A DNA stretch of 64,000 nucleotides from Haberlea rhodopensis. Taxonomy: Eukaryota > Streptophyta > Magnoliopsida > Lamiales > Gesneriaceae. Below the pieces are notes generated by a model. That model was not told the origin of the DNA. It was given only the letters and a program-made list of their open reading frames with translations, and did no database searches. The translations under genes were made by a program, and so were the position numbers. The stretch covers positions 1 through 64,000 of the forward strand of contig CAJQUN010001158.1 of assembly GCA_907163345.1 (NCBI GenBank). The letters are read 5' to 3'. Of the stretch, positions 22,625 through 34,537 are shown one piece after another (the first letter of the stretch is position 1; every line of letters starts with the position of its first letter).

Positions 22625-23775
22625 TTAGCTTCGAATGCTATAAGGTGATTCTTACCATTATTGTGAACGAAACATTTGCAACCAAATACATGAAGATGGG
22701 AGATAGACGGTCTGTTACCTGTCCATACTTCATATGGAGTTAGATTTAACTTCTTATTAATCATGGATCGATTTTGAGTGTAGTATGCAGTATTTACAAC
22801 TTCTGCCCAGAACTTTTGGGAAAAACCAGAATCTGCAAGCATTGTCCTTGCTGCCTCCTTAAGCGTTCTGTTCCTTCGTTCTGCAACTCCATTTTGTTGA
22901 GGAGTTCGAGCAGCTGAGAATTCATGCTTAATTCCATGATCTTCTAGAAAGGATTCAAGATTCTGATTTGAAAATTCAGTGCCTTTGTCACTTCGAATCC
23001 TATCTATGCTTGATGATTTCTCATTCTGAGTGCGTTTCAGCAGCTTGATCAACTTCGGACCGGTCTGATCTTTACTGCTCAAAAATATAGTCCATGTAAA
23101 ACATGAGTAATCATCAATAACAACAAGAGTATACCGCATTCCCCCTAAACTTGTTATTGGTATGGGACCAAACAAGTCCATATGTAATAGTTCTAAGCAG
23201 CGTGAGGAGGATTTGGCATTCTTGTTTTTGAAGGATGATCTGATCTGTTTGCCCATTTGGCAAGCTTCACAGATCTTATCCTTGGCAAAATCGATCTTGG
23301 GCAGACCGACAACTAAATCATGTTTACACAGGCTAGAGATAGTTTTAAAGTTGAGATGATTCAAGCGTTTATGCCATAGCCAGTGTTTATTATCATTATT
23401 CGCGATGAAACAAGTAGGATTATCAGGTTGAACAGAATTCCAGTTAATCATATATGTGTTTCCATTTTTTATTCCTACGAGCATGGTCATATCGTCTAAT
23501 GATTTGATAGTGCATGTGTGTTTGTGAAATTCTACAGCATAACCATTATCACATAGTTGACTTATACTAATCAGATTATAGCATAGATTTTCAACTAATA
23601 GCACATTATTGATAGCAATGTTACCATGGACAATCTTACCCTTGCCCACGGTCTTACCCTTTGAATTATCCCCGAAGATAATCTTTGGTCCAGTACATTC
23701 TGTGACTTCAGACAGCAGCTCGACGTTTCCTGTCATGTGTCGAGAACACCCACTGTCTAAGTACCAGTCTGACAC
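22625..23775 (-). pseudogene. copia protease and integrase of copy 1, cut by insertion
   Basis: The frame opens with the protease active-site region WYLDSGCSRHMTG. The integrase zinc-binding HHCC motif follows (HKRLNH and CEACQMGKQ), then the catalytic core: LHMDLFGP, RSDKGTEFSN, and RTPQQNGVAERRNRTLKE (the D, D, E triad). The frame is open to the miniature LTR insertion at 22,624, where the native coding sequence stops. Translation then runs into the insert. The protease frame is different from gag, and in-frame TGA codons precede it, as in copy 2. Confidence 0.9.
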
Positions 23776-23825
23776 TAGTTTCTTCGGTACCTGTCATCAA
23801 GCATAATTATTGTTGGTACCCAATC

Positions 23826-25783
23826 CTACTTGGGTCCAGAACGGATTAGCCCTTTGGGAACCCACACCTGAATCAGCTTTAATGGCTTGTGTGTGTCTGG
23901 TGTGATGTGAGCTGATCTGTTTCGATATTGTGTGTGATGATGTATGCGATATGGAAGCCTTTGATTCTTATAAGGTAATCTATATCTTTGTTGAACTGGT
24001 TTTGAGTTATAGTAGTTGGATGGTCTTCCTTGCCTTAGATCTTGCACCCTTGGGTTTGGTCTGATAGACACAAAGCTTGCTGGTGCCTTTTCTTTGGCTT
24101 GGTCAACGTATCCAATTCCTTTTCTCAAACCTTGATCCCGAAGGAGACTCCCGTTTGAATTGTAGGAACTTGGCTTCCATATACTGTGCTGGATCTAACA
24201 AATGTCATCTGTTTGATTTTGTTCTTTACCAGCAACAACAATTCAGATTCATCTTTGGTGCAGTCATTGATATCAAAGCCTATGCCGGTGATGTCACCAA
24301 CATTTCTTTGTACCTCTTGCAATTCTTCCAGTGATGCTCTTGATTTTATCCATGTTTTGAAAATATGAGAAAGCTTAGCATTTTGTGTGCTAATTCTCTT
24401 GTTTTCTTCATGGAGCTGATCGTAAGAGATTTTTAGCTTATTCAGCTCGATCTTTAGATTATTGCATTCACCTAGCTCGGAGCAGCTTGGTTTGATATGC
24501 TTATCTATTTGATCATTGGCTTTAGCTTTAGTTTTCTCAAATGATTCAGCTAATATTCTATAATCATTAGCCATGTCTTGCAGTGCGGACATAAGCTCTT
24601 CACGTGTGAATTCATTTGAGTCAAGATCGAATACCTCGTCTGTTTGACTAATTTCTTCGTCTGCCATTAGACATTGAATATCCTCTTCGCTTTCGCTGGA
24701 TGAATATTCGGAGCTTTCTGATTCTGAGTCAGTCTGAGCCCACTTGCCGTTACCTTCCTCTGCTACCAGAACCTTTTGGGACTTCCCATGATGATTTTTA
24801 TGATATTTGTAGTGCTTCTTTTTCTTGTCATCACGATGCCTCTCTTTTCGTTCATCTTTCTTCGGTCTGGTGCAGTCTGCAATAAAGTGTCCGGTCTTAC
24901 CACAATTGTAGCAAGTCTGATCATTAACATCATCGTCTTTTCTCGATTTATAGTGATGAGAAGGTTTAAAATTCAGTTTGTTTTTAGACATGAATTTACC
25001 AAATTTCTTGATAAATAATGACATAGCATCATTACTTATCTGTTCGATAGATCGGTCTGTTGAGGGGGTGGTCTGGTCTGGAATGGCTGCCAGTGCTTTG
25101 TTTGGTTGAGAGATGAAAGGCTCCGCTTCACCTCTGGTGATCAGTTCGAACTCATACGCCTTAAGATCTGCGAACAGATCATGAAGTTCAACTTTGTTCA
25201 GATCTTTAGACTCCCTCATTGCAATAGTCTTGACATCCCATTCTTTTGGCAATGCTCTCATTACTTTCAGAGCAATCTCTCTGTTAGAGTATTCCTTGCC
25301 CAGACCATTTAGTTCATTGATAATACCAGTGACTCTTTCATCAAACTCGTTTAGAGTTTCTCCAATCTTCATTTTTATGCTCTCAATTTTTTGTAGAGCA
25401 ACAGTCAGCTTGTTTTCCTTAGTATGGTCGTTCCCTTCACATAGCTGTGCTATCTTCTCCCAAATTTCTTTAGCAGTTGAGCACATTTTGATTTTACTTA
25501 ACATATTCTTGTCCAACGTCTTGAACAAGATGTCTTTGGCTATGTTGTCTAGATTTGCTTTCTTTCTTTCTTCATTCGTCCAGAGGGATCTGTCTTTCTC
25601 GACCATTTGGGGTTCACCACCAGTAATGGCGGCTGCTGTATTGACTTTCAGAATTTTCATTGGTCCATCAGTGATGACGAACCACATGTCGTCATCCTGT
25701 GCGGCCAGATGAACTTGCATTCCGATTCTCCAATCATCATAGTCTTCTTTTGAGAACATAGGAATCTTGTTGAATGATGCCAT
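23826..25783 (-). pseudogene. copia gag of copy 1, frameshifted near its C-terminus
   Basis: Starts MASFNKIPMFSKEDYDDW and runs 552 residues to 24,125, where a frameshift near GVSFGIKV ends it. The rest of gag continues in another frame (23,826-24,128), ending PKGLIRSGPK as in copy 2. The N-terminal capsid-like domain (IWEKIAQLCEG, LKVMRALPKEW) is followed by a CCHC zinc knuckle (CYNCGKTGHFIADC), a Lys/His-rich stretch, an acidic Ser/Glu-rich stretch and a coiled-coil region. Large gag proteins of this kind are usual in Sireviruses. Confidence 0.9.
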
Positions 25784-25817
25784 CAGTCCAAGTATCTTTG
25801 ATGATTAAGACGACCTG

Positions 25818-25829
25818 CTCTGATACCAC
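25818..25829 (-). other. primer-binding site of copy 1
   Basis: The sense strand reads TGGTATCAGAGC two bases after the 5' LTR, complementary to the 3' end of initiator tRNA-Met. Confidence 0.9.
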
Positions 25830-25831
25830 TT

Positions 25832-26969
25832 GTTAGGATCGGTCCGGAGTGTTTAGGGGGGGGGGGGGGGTGAATGAACACTCCTATAAAATTAATCCTT
25901 TTTGATTTCTCTCGGGTTAGTGAAAGAAATCTATTTCTTAATCAACTTTTCTGCAGAACAGACCACTGAATATTTTAGTGCGAAACGGTCTGTTCTAGAC
26001 TAGTAAGAACGGCTCGATGGCTTAACGTAGTGCAGAATGATGAAAGACAGAATGTGTTTCTGGAAGTTCGAAGGTGGTGTAATCCTTCTACGTCTCCCCT
26101 TCTTCCAATTAAGGAAGGATTCCACTAGAAGACTTTGATTTATACAATCCTATTGTACAAACCCGATTCAGCTGGATTTACCTCACCACCAGACTGAAAC
26201 TCCTAGTCTCTCGATCTGTTCAGACACACACTGTCTGACAGTTATAATTGATTCTCACTTCTCTATCTTAGTAAAGAATACACAAGACAGACTGATCTTG
26301 TCTATGCACACAATGATCCTATGATGATCAAATATTACAATATGCTGTGCTTATGAAAACTTTTGAGCAGACTGATAAAATGAATATCTTCTGAAAGTGG
26401 TTCTGCTCAAGAATATCTGAAGTTGTAGGCTTGTGCTGTTTTTCTTTTCTTTTCGTTTCTTGATCGATCAGTCAGTCTCTTTGAGCTCTTTAGTTGCATC
26501 CTTATATAGTTGATTGTACCAATGACATTATTTCCTTTTCTGTGCAACTATTGACTCTGCTCAGTCTCTGAATAAACTTCAGTCTTATTCTTTTAGGCAC
26601 TTGCCATTCTGGTCTATGCTTTCGGCGACTGTCAGGTGAGCTCTTCTTTGTCTTATTACCTTTTAAGGTTCAGTCCTTGGTCTTTTTCACCATTAATTGC
26701 ATCATTAAATGCTTCAATAAATAGCCGTTAATGATTCGTACTGAAGAACGGCGCTTATTCAACCTTGTCTGCATTGATCTGATTATTATTGAGCTGATCT
26801 CGTGCTTCGCTCTGGCCAGGCTGATGTTCATCGATCCGTTCTGATTTTTGCGATAGACCATATTAGCCTGATCTGCTTTTGTCATGGTTTAACGGCTTTG
26901 ATCGGTCTGATCTGTTTTTCATTGATCCGTTCTGATCCGTTTTGTCATCTTTGAAATCCGAAACTAACA
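25832..26969 (-). repeat. 5' LTR of Sirevirus copy 1
   Basis: Runs from TGTTAGGATCGGTCC to GAAACTAACA on the plus strand. It matches 16,037-17,182 with about 20 substitutions and a few indels. It has the TATA box (26,500-26,512) and a G run at about 25,857-25,870. Confidence 0.93.
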
Positions 26970-26984
26970 CTATTTAACACTCTT

Positions 26985-27630
26985 CATAATTGATAAGTAT
27001 TGTTTTGGCGTTATCTTATTCTTTCTCGTCATAATGATTTACGAATTCGTCAATCGCCCCATCTATTATATTCTTACATTCTGCTTCAAACCAATCTTTA
27101 AGTAATGTGAGCATGCATAACAAATCATCAGATAGACTACTTATGTATTCTTAGATAATTCGGCCACATGTTGCGAATGCCGATTCAGAACCGATGCTTG
27201 AAGCTTGCACCGCATACACGTCTCTAGCCATTTTGGCTAAGATAGGGAATTGTGCTGAATTTGTCTTCCACAATTGTAAGACGTCGAAGTTGTCTTCCGT
27301 TAGAAATTGATAATTCAGATAAATCTGCAACTCAGTCGACGTGCTAGTAGAATGTCATTTTCTCTTAAGTTTTTTCCTGCCCAGCATCCTAAGAAAATTG
27401 ATGCCACCACCTTTAGATTGAGCTTGGGGTTGTTCTTCAACAGCCCATTTGTTGCGATGATTCACTTGCCCTTTGATTATAATACAATTGAAACATATTT
27501 TGGAGAGATTGCATTGTAGATGTCTTTTGATCGTCAACAACCTTCCCCAATAATTTAGCATAATATTCAAAAAATATCTCAAATGAAGATAAACATTGAC
27601 TATGATCTAGTAATGTTGCGATGCAGTGCA
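26985..27630 (-). pseudogene. hAT transposase, C-terminal part with dimerisation domain
   Basis: Minus-strand translation gives a core-domain end (EIFFEYYAKLLGKV, then MFQLYYNQRA) and a hAT C-terminal dimerisation domain: LQLWKTNSAQFPILAKMARD, then the ASSIGSESAFATCGR block. A stop falls shortly after this. Frameshifts occur near 27,360-27,440. Its N-terminal continuation lies at 30,365-31,760, on the other side of the inserted gypsy element. The family is the RICESLEEPER/DAYSLEEPER-like plant hAT transposases. Confidence 0.8.
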
Positions 27631-28843
27631 TGTAAGGACCCACGTGCCCTTAACCGTTATTACTAACAACATATTCCAAATATGAACACATATCATAAAC
27701 GCACATAAGCAATATAGTTGTGTCACACAACACTAACTACCACCATGCATAAGTACGTGCTTCCCATTTCTATCAACATATTCATAGGCCCTCAACATCC
27801 CCAAAGAGCAAACCACTGCTCTGATACCACTAATGTAAGGACCGCCGTGCCCTTAACCCGTTATTAGTGTATTAATCCATAACATTAGTGCATACAATCA
27901 TATTATCATGGGGGAAAATCCATATGCAAGTATAACATCATATACTATCCAGTAAATTTCTTGCATTTGATCCACATAATATTCAAATTCCCCAACCAAG
28001 ATCACTTACATAGCATGAACCCTCATAATACACTATCATGCTCTCAGTTCATTTAGCAATTCCGTATTTAATTGCATGCAAACAATAAATGAAGAGAGAA
28101 AAGCCATTGCCCATTTATACATTCCATATACACGTAAAAACGTACTCACATGAGAACACCCAATGAATAAACGTGTATCTAATGTATAAGATACTCTACC
28201 GAATTGTTATTGGTACTTCGATCCTGGAAGCACCTCCCTTGCACCGCTCAATCTCAACTCTGGAGCTACGTATTTATTCAACCTGGTTATGGTACCTCAA
28301 TCCTAGAAATACCTCAAATCGACAGCCCGAGCTCATCTCCAAAGCTACCGCTGCACCTGTATCACATGCCCCAACAGAGACAGCCCCCACACGGGGTGAG
28401 CATGCCAATACCACCAATCCAATAATCATAATATTACAGTTCATAATTAACAGAATGTAAATGCCATGAATTTAAATGATACTCCCTGGATGGTATCATC
28501 CTCATCTGGGATCCCATGTATTGTCCATGTTCTCAAAATAACCAAACCATTAAATTCTCAAAAGCCAGTTGATCATCTCATTGATCAACTAAAACCATCC
28601 CTGCTATACCAGTTCCATAACCAAATATGATTAAATCACCAAATAGAGTACTACAGATATCACATGTATCTAGCCAATGATTCCATATTTCTATTTCATA
28701 GCTCGCTCCACAATAGCGGCATTTTAACCCCATGCACGCTCAACAATAGCGGCGTCATAACCGATGGTCGCTCAACGGCGACAACATCCCAATCATCGGC
28801 ACCATATGATTCCCAATGTATGTCCCTTTATCCTAATTACCAT

Positions 28844-28975
28844 ATACCATGCATTTCATTATCCATTTATAGAAAGTACCCTATACCATGCATTTCAATA
28901 TCCATTTATTGTAGATACCACATACCATGCATTTCAATACCCATTTATTGTAAATACCACATACCCTGCATTTCA
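28844..28975 (-). repeat. 39-bp tandem repeat in the LTR, four copies
   Basis: The word ataccatgcatttca (ataccctgcatttca in the last) recurs at 28,844, 28,883, 28,922 and 28,961. Units share ccatttattgtarataccac. Confidence 0.85.
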
Positions 28976-29419
28976 CAGTTGCAATATTGTAACAGGCTAT
29001 GCTCGTACATTATACGTACCTTATAATTCGTAGTTCGAGTTCGACCTCGCCTGAGTCCCACGACCCGATGAATTATGTGCTACCACATAAATAACTCACA
29101 ATTAAACACAAGCGTGCAACCACGTGCCCAAGCACGTTCATAACCCCCAAACTTATCGTCACTTCATGACGATTTACCATTTTAAAAAACCCTGTGTTAA
29201 GCATGCATAATACCCAAAATATTCCATTTTATAAGTTTAAATGATAGCCAAAAACTCAATCGAGAATTCTGTTTTATAAAACTTTGGTTCCAACCAATCA
29301 ATTTTAAAAGTATAGCATTCTCATTGGAATGTAGACAATGCCCCGAAAACCGGCTATTTAAACCCCAAGTCCAAAATTCCAAGTTTTTAAAATTAATAGT
29401 GAAAAAAAAAACACTATTC

Positions 29420-29640
29420 AGCAAGCCGCGATCGATCACCATTTACGCGCGATCGTTCGTCGTTCCTTCTTGCCGGGCAGAACCAGCTCGCTATCGATCG
29501 CCATGTCTTGGCGATCATTCGCCAAACACGTCTTGATCAATCGCCAAGAGGTCACGATCGATCGCCGCACTGTTTACTCCCACAAATTTCCAGCTGCTCG
29601 TCGCGATCGATCGGCGTTCCTCGGCGATCAATCACGACCT
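29420..29640. repeat. cluster of ATCGATCG-type words in the LTR
   Basis: About eight variants of gcgatcgatcgcc lie in 220 bases, some diverged (gcgatcgttcg, gcgatcattcgcc, gatcaatcgcc). Equivalent clusters lie at matching places in the LTRs at 48,945-49,075 and 59,415-59,640. Confidence 0.8.
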
Positions 29641-30027
29641 ACGATTTTCCAAAAAACTCGAGCTTCCATGGTGTTTTTGACACCCAAACTCAAAACCAAC
29701 ACCCCTAACTTCCTCAACACCTCCAATACACCAAATAAACTCAATAAAAACTCTAAAAACAACATTTTTGATTTTTAACCAAAACCACCAAATCTCAAAT
29801 CCAACCCAAAACTCAACCATTTAGCACAAAACTATAATCAAATCGAAGCTAAAGGTGAGGAGAAGAAGATTACCAGCCTTTCTTCAAGAAATCGGGCTCC
29901 CAAGACGAGCCCCCGTCGATTTGTTTCCAAGAGGAAAGAAGGGAAGGGTTTGGGGTGAGAGAGAGGCGTGAGGGAGAGGAGAGGGAGGAGAGATTCCATA
30001 TAATGACGGAATACCGAATCCATTTGG

Positions 30028-30037
30028 TATATATAGC
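30028..30037 (-). promoter_or_regulatory. possible TATA box of the deleted gypsy LTR
   Basis: The sense strand reads ctatatatac about 330 bases into the LTR. It is the best TATA-like word in the U3 region; transcription start is not known. Confidence 0.4.
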
Positions 30038-30364
30038 ACAAAGGCTCCAAAATACCAATACCTCCATAACTACATAATGATTCATTAAAAATCATCTGTT
30101 TTCAATAATTATATCTCCAACTCAAATTCCATCACCAGCCCCAGTACAAAGTACTCCGGACCCCAGATTCCACCAAAAACCAAATTCCAAGGTTATCACA
30201 ACGATGAGAATACAATCTCATCTCTCGGATCCAACGACTCCAAATACCGGATTTAAAATTCCCGGGAGTCCCAAAACCGTAATTAATTCATAATTGCCAC
30301 AATTAAAATCCATTAATGATTATTACCACTCCGGGATTAACACCATTAATTCCCGGGCATCACA

Positions 30365-31760
30365 TTGCACGTGTGAGATTTGTTCCCAATACTTTATAAA
30401 TTTAGTTTCGATTGCACTAATAAAAGAATGCAAGTCATAGTCATCTCTAAATTCTATAAACTCATCAAACATGTTAAATACTAAAGGAAGAAAATAAACG
30501 AAAGTTGGATAAGTAACACCGGAGAAGCGTTCCGTCGCTTATTTGAAAGTACCTAACAACGATACACAATTTTCAACAAATTCCCAATCCTCATCAGTCA
30601 GATAAATACTTTCATCGCTATCAGGCATTTGATATGATTTATAAAATGGAGTTAAAATATCTTTGTAAGGTAACATTGCATTCAACATACTGTACAACGA
30701 ATTCCACATAGTTTCTATTAGTGATGAAAAAATAAGATGCTTTAAACCATTAGATAAACATAATTGTTTTTAATCATGCTTAACACGGCTCGTGCGTAAC
30801 TATTTAGCACAGTATTTCATTTTCTCAATATATGTTGAGTGATTGTCCTCATAACCAACTTTAATAGCCAAATTAATAACATGACATGCAAATTAACATG
30901 AAAAAAAAACACCATCAAGCATTGGTTTCAGATAGGTCTCTAAATCACCCATCGCATCATTGTTATTCGCAGCGTTGTATAATGTGATCGAAAACACCTT
31001 ATCCTGAATGTCTACAAGTGAATATATATTTAGCAATTACATACCCAGTATGTGCACAATCTAACTCACCTAAAGACAAAATCCGTTTTTGCATACACCA
31101 ATTATCATCAATCCAATGACAAGTGACAACAAGATATGAATCCGAATTTACATTTGTCCAATTGTCGGTTGTTAAGCTAACCCTACAAGGCAAACTAGAA
31201 AGATGTTCAAACAATGTATTTCTATATTCAATAAATACGTCGATACAATTTCTTTTTAGTGTGTGCCTATAAATATGTTTAAACATCGGTTGTATAGACG
31301 AAGCAAATTCAATAAAACTAGCATGTTCACCTTGTATAAAAGGTAATCCACATCTAATCACATATATAACAAGTGACCTACGATTAATTTCAGCAGTTAA
31401 AATAAAATTCGTGCCAGTGATAACATTAATTTGTGCTTGTGTTGCTTCTCTACCTAATGGTTGTAATGTTATCTCATCAAATTTTTTTACTAAGTGTTTT
31501 TAAATGTTCCGGTGCCTCCACTGGAACCACCAGCTTTATATAAATATTGTATCTTACATAATTTACATATTGCAAGAGATTCATTAGCTCCGGATGACTC
31601 CACTTGTTGTCTCTCTTGAGCTTGGGCAGCAGGAGGTTCGGCAGGTTGTTCGGGTTGTTGCGGTTTGACGTTCGTAGATGAACCATCAACATTGAGGTCA
31701 ACAAAAAAATCTTAACTTTCATTTAACTCAGGAATTGGCACAAACAAATTCATTGCCGAA
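30365..31760 (-). pseudogene. hAT transposase, N-terminal BED finger and core
   Basis: The N-terminal part shows a BED zinc-finger-like region (CKLCKIQYLYK, then GGTGTFKN) near 31,500-31,600. A frameshift or stop follows. The frame 30,999-31,361 has the core start: GLPFIQGEHASF, then CRVSLTTDNWT and YLVVTCHWID, typical of plant hAT transposases. Further on (about 30,370-30,980) are broken pieces including an LPYKDILTPFYK-like block and a region ending at the gypsy insertion. Several in-frame stops are present, so it is non-functional even apart from the insertion. Confidence 0.8.
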
Positions 31761-32242
31761 GATGAAATAAGTGATAGACGACCCGGGAGAAGACCCGACT
31801 GCGAACTCAGCTACGACCAGCGCCGCTGCTAGATGAAGATGCTATTATTATATAAATAAAATGTAGATATCACAATGGAGAGAAAAATATGAGATTGAAG
31901 AATACAACTTTGCAAGAATGAATTGTGAGGATTTACTAAGCACAACACACCTATTTATAATATTTTTTTTTAAAATTAAAATAAAATGTGAACGTTTGGC
32001 AACGGCTAAAGAGTCGTTGCCAAACGTTCAGCAAGGCGACGACTTTATAGCCATTGCATTGCTAACATTTGTTTTAATTTTTTTCTTTACGAAACATACC
32101 GGTTCCGGTTATCGGTTTGAAGGCATGGAACCACCCCGAACCGGTTTTTTACCGGTTCCGGGGCGGTTCCGAACCGGGCTAATCGAATAGGTTCGGGCCG
32201 GGTCCAAATTGACCCGGACCGATTAGCACCCCTATAGACGGT

Positions 32243-32395
32243 AGATGACTGCATCTCCATCAACGATCGTACAAAAAAATTGTTCGGTACACAACTCCCA
32301 ACAAAGCCACATGTTGAAGATACATATATTTTGGCTAAGGTTTAAGAATTACAAATCCCTTAGAATATCGGCATGAAAATTTTGGTTAATCTAAC

Positions 32396-32440
<45 letters not shown>
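32243..32440. repeat. right flank of the hAT target repeat, with (TA)n
   Basis: The first 70 bases continue the dispersed repeat seen at 6560-6800 (ending caactcccaacaaag). The stretch closes with an alternating TA run at 32,397-32,439. No gene. Confidence 0.6.
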
Positions 32441-32441
<1 letters not shown>

Positions 32442-32618
32442 CTTTCTCGGGTAAAATCCCCTGCAAGTATCGAAAAGCAGTATCTGAACAGAGAATTTAA
32501 GATTACATCATTGGCACCGTCTGTGGGAATTTTCGAGCAAAGACGTTGAAGAAAAAAGGAAGTTTCTGCATAGATCAAAGAAATGAAATATGGTTAGAAG
32601 CAAATGCCGTGTGCAAGG
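32441..32618 (+). mobile_element. 5' end of a Tat-like Ty3/gypsy element (leader and gag start)
   Basis: The words attggcaccgtctgtggg (32,511-32,528) match the primer-binding and leader region typical of Tat/Retand/Ogre gypsy elements, which differs from the tRNA-Met sites elsewhere in this window. A gag start ATGGTTAGAAGC follows at about 32,590 (MVRSKCRVQ). The frame is cut at 32,618 by a copia-type solo LTR and continues at 44,770. The 5' LTR itself is not recognisable. Confidence 0.6.
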
Positions 32619-33356
32619 TGTTGGGATATGCCCTAAGACATATCATTAGATGATTGTTTATGACATACAATGTAATATGATTTTATGAATGACAATTCAT
32701 TATTATATATTATTATTCTTTTAACTGTGCAATATGAATTAATATATATGTTAATGTCCTTAGAATAATATTGTATTATTCTTAAAGATGTCCCTAGTCA
32801 AGTATTATCATGAATAAAGATAATGATAATACGTAGAGACTAGTATGTGTTGATTGATGAATTGTTCATTGATATGAGATATCAAATCAATACATGGGTA
32901 CATGTTAGAGAACGATGTACTGGACAGACCCACCATGAGAATGCAACATGGATAGTTATATGATTGTCATATGCAATTCTCATAGTGATAATAATGTATG
33001 TAATCCTTACGACTTGTGATCATCAGAGATCCCAACATAAGGAGTTATGTATCTTGATATTGTCAAACGTTACCCGTAACAGGGTATACTATAAAGGCGA
33101 CTATTGGATACACTACGAATTATGTAGAGGGATGTTGACTGATCGAGATAGGATTTGTCCCTCTTATATAACAGGAGATGTGTTTGGCCCTTGATCAAGT
33201 GAGAACTAAAATGCATGGCCATGCTCGAATGAGTCGATATGAGATATCGAGCTTATTCGTTTATTCTAGTTCTACTTGGGGATCAAGAAATAAAGATTGA
33301 ATATACGAGTATGACTATTCCATGACTCGTGTTCAATCTAAACACATGGACAAAGG

Positions 33357-34523
33357 TGTTAGTTCCGGACCTTATCGATGAGATTTTAAAGATGACAAAA
33401 CAGTTCAGACCGGATCGATAGAAATCAGATTGACCAGATCAATCGGACTCAACAGAGCAAGATGGAAAAGCATTTCAGACCGGATCGATGGAAATTAGGC
33501 ATACCAGATCAATCGGACATATCAGAGCAAACTGATAAAGAATAGTACATATCAGACCGGATCGATGGATTCCAGAATGACAAGATCGATGCTTCAGATC
33601 GATCTCAACCTTTATCAGATCAGAGCAGTCAAGGATACATAAAGGATGGCTTCTCAGTCCGAATCATCAACGGATATTTATTGCAGCATTTAATGCTGCA
33701 ATTAATGCTACAAAGGACCAAAGACTGAAGATTGCCATAATAGGTAAGAAGACAAAGAAGAGCTTACCTGACGGTCGCCGAAAGCATATACCAGAACGGC
33801 AAGTATCCTGAAGAAGAAGACTGTAGCTTTCTCAGAGTCTAAAAAGAGTCATAGCTGCACATTAAGGGAAACAATGCCGTTGCCACCTTCAACTATAAAA
33901 GGATGCAACAAACAGATGCAAAAGACTCTCGACTCTACAACTCACGCTGATCAATTGAAAAAGATACAAGAAAGCTAAACAACACACGCTTACAAAGTAC
34001 AGAAGCTTTCGAGCTGAAGTTATTCATTTAAGCGCAATTACTTTGTAACATTTGATCATTGTAGGATCACTGTGCGCATTGTGTATTGAAAAATAGAAGT
34101 GAGCAACATTTTGTAACTGTCAGACAGAGTGTGTCTGAGCAGGTTGAGTGACTAGGAGTTTCAGACTGGTAGTGAGGTAAATCCAGCCTGAATCGGGTTT
34201 GTACAACAGGATTGTATAAATCAAAGTCTTCTAGTATAAACCTTCCTTAATTGGAAGAAGGGGAGACGTAGAAGGATTACACCACCTTCGAACTTCCAGA
34301 AACATATCCTGTGTCTTATCATTCTGCACTTAGCCATCGAGCTGTTCTTACTTATACAAGAGCAGACCGTTTCCGCACTTACTTATTAGTGGTCTGTTCT
34401 GTTCAAAGAGTTGATTAAGTAACAGATTTCCTTCACTAATCAGAAAGAAATCACAAGGGATAAATTTTGTAAGGAGTGTTCATTCACCCCCCCCCCTCTA
34501 AACACTCCGGACCGATCCTAACA
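33357..34523 (+). repeat. 5' LTR of Sirevirus copy 2
   Basis: Begins TGTTAGTTCCGG and ends CGATCCTAACA. The U3 part holds three spaced copies of cagaccggatcgat (33,406, 33,476, 33,553). A TATA box lies at 33,894 and a C run near 34,487. Confidence 0.95.
33894..33902 (+). promoter_or_regulatory. TATA box in the 5' LTR of copy 2
   Basis: TATAAAAGG, an optimal TATA box, about 540 bases into the LTR and identical in the 3' LTR (43,369-43,377). It likely drives the genomic transcript. Confidence 0.7.
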
Positions 34524-34525
34524 AG

Positions 34526-34537
34526 TGGTATCAGAGC
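34526..34537 (+). other. primer-binding site of copy 2
   Basis: TGGTATCAGAGC, two bases after the 5' LTR, complementary to the 3' end of initiator tRNA-Met. Confidence 0.92.

Larger units (their letters stand above)
16037..26969 (-). mobile_element. Sirevirus-type Ty1/copia retrotransposon, copy 1
   Basis: A complete element with two LTRs, flanked by the target duplication ctatt (16032-16036 and 26970-26974). The order on the minus strand is 5' LTR, tRNA-Met primer-binding site, gag, protease, integrase, RT, RNase H, an extra ORF, purine tract, 3' LTR. Large gag, copia gene order and an ORF after pol mark the Sirevirus (SIRE/Maximus) lineage. It is dead: gag has a frameshift, integrase is split by a miniature LTR element, RT lost a catalytic aspartate, RNase H has a stop and the last ORF has a frameshift. 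The LTRs differ by about 20 substitutions and a few indels over about 1.14 kb, so it is clearly older than copy 2. Confidence 0.95.
27631..30364 (-). mobile_element. internally deleted Ty3/gypsy element in the hAT transposase
   Basis: On the minus strand: a complete 5' LTR (30,364 to 27,834; starts TGTGATGCCC, ends TCCTTACA), a tRNA-Met primer-binding site (27,818-27,829), about 150 bp of leader, then only the last 34 bp or so of a second LTR (27,631-27,664, ending GGGTCCTTACA). Everything from the leader to deep inside the 3' LTR is gone. The flanks gtgca (27,626-27,630) and ttgca (30,365-30,369) are a 5-bp target duplication with one change. The LTR belongs to the same broad family as those at 47,877-49,727 and 58,299-60,315. 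Confidence 0.8.
15650..32234 (-). mobile_element. large hAT element carrying two LTR retrotransposons
   Basis: The left end is TAAGGGTGCTTAACGG (15650). The right end, reverse-complemented, is TAGGGGTGCTAATCGG (ending 32234). The 8-bp duplication tagacggt lies on both sides (15642-15649 and 32235-32242). Subterminal regions are full of ccggttc and ccggac words, as in plant hAT elements. A broken transposase on the minus strand has its BED-finger end near 31.7 kb and its dimerisation domain near 27.0 kb. Without the Sirevirus (16,037-26,969) and the deleted gypsy element (27,631-30,364) the element would be about 2.9 kb, normal for an autonomous hAT. A repeat at 6560-6800 gives an independent picture of the empty site. 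Confidence 0.9.

Noticed and set aside
24700..25712. Plus-strand frames opposite Sirevirus gag
   Set aside because: They are antisense shadows of gag; the minus-strand frame has the known domains and the zinc knuckle.
32964..33194. Short frame in the copia-type solo LTR
   Set aside because: It lies wholly within LTR sequence and has no domain.
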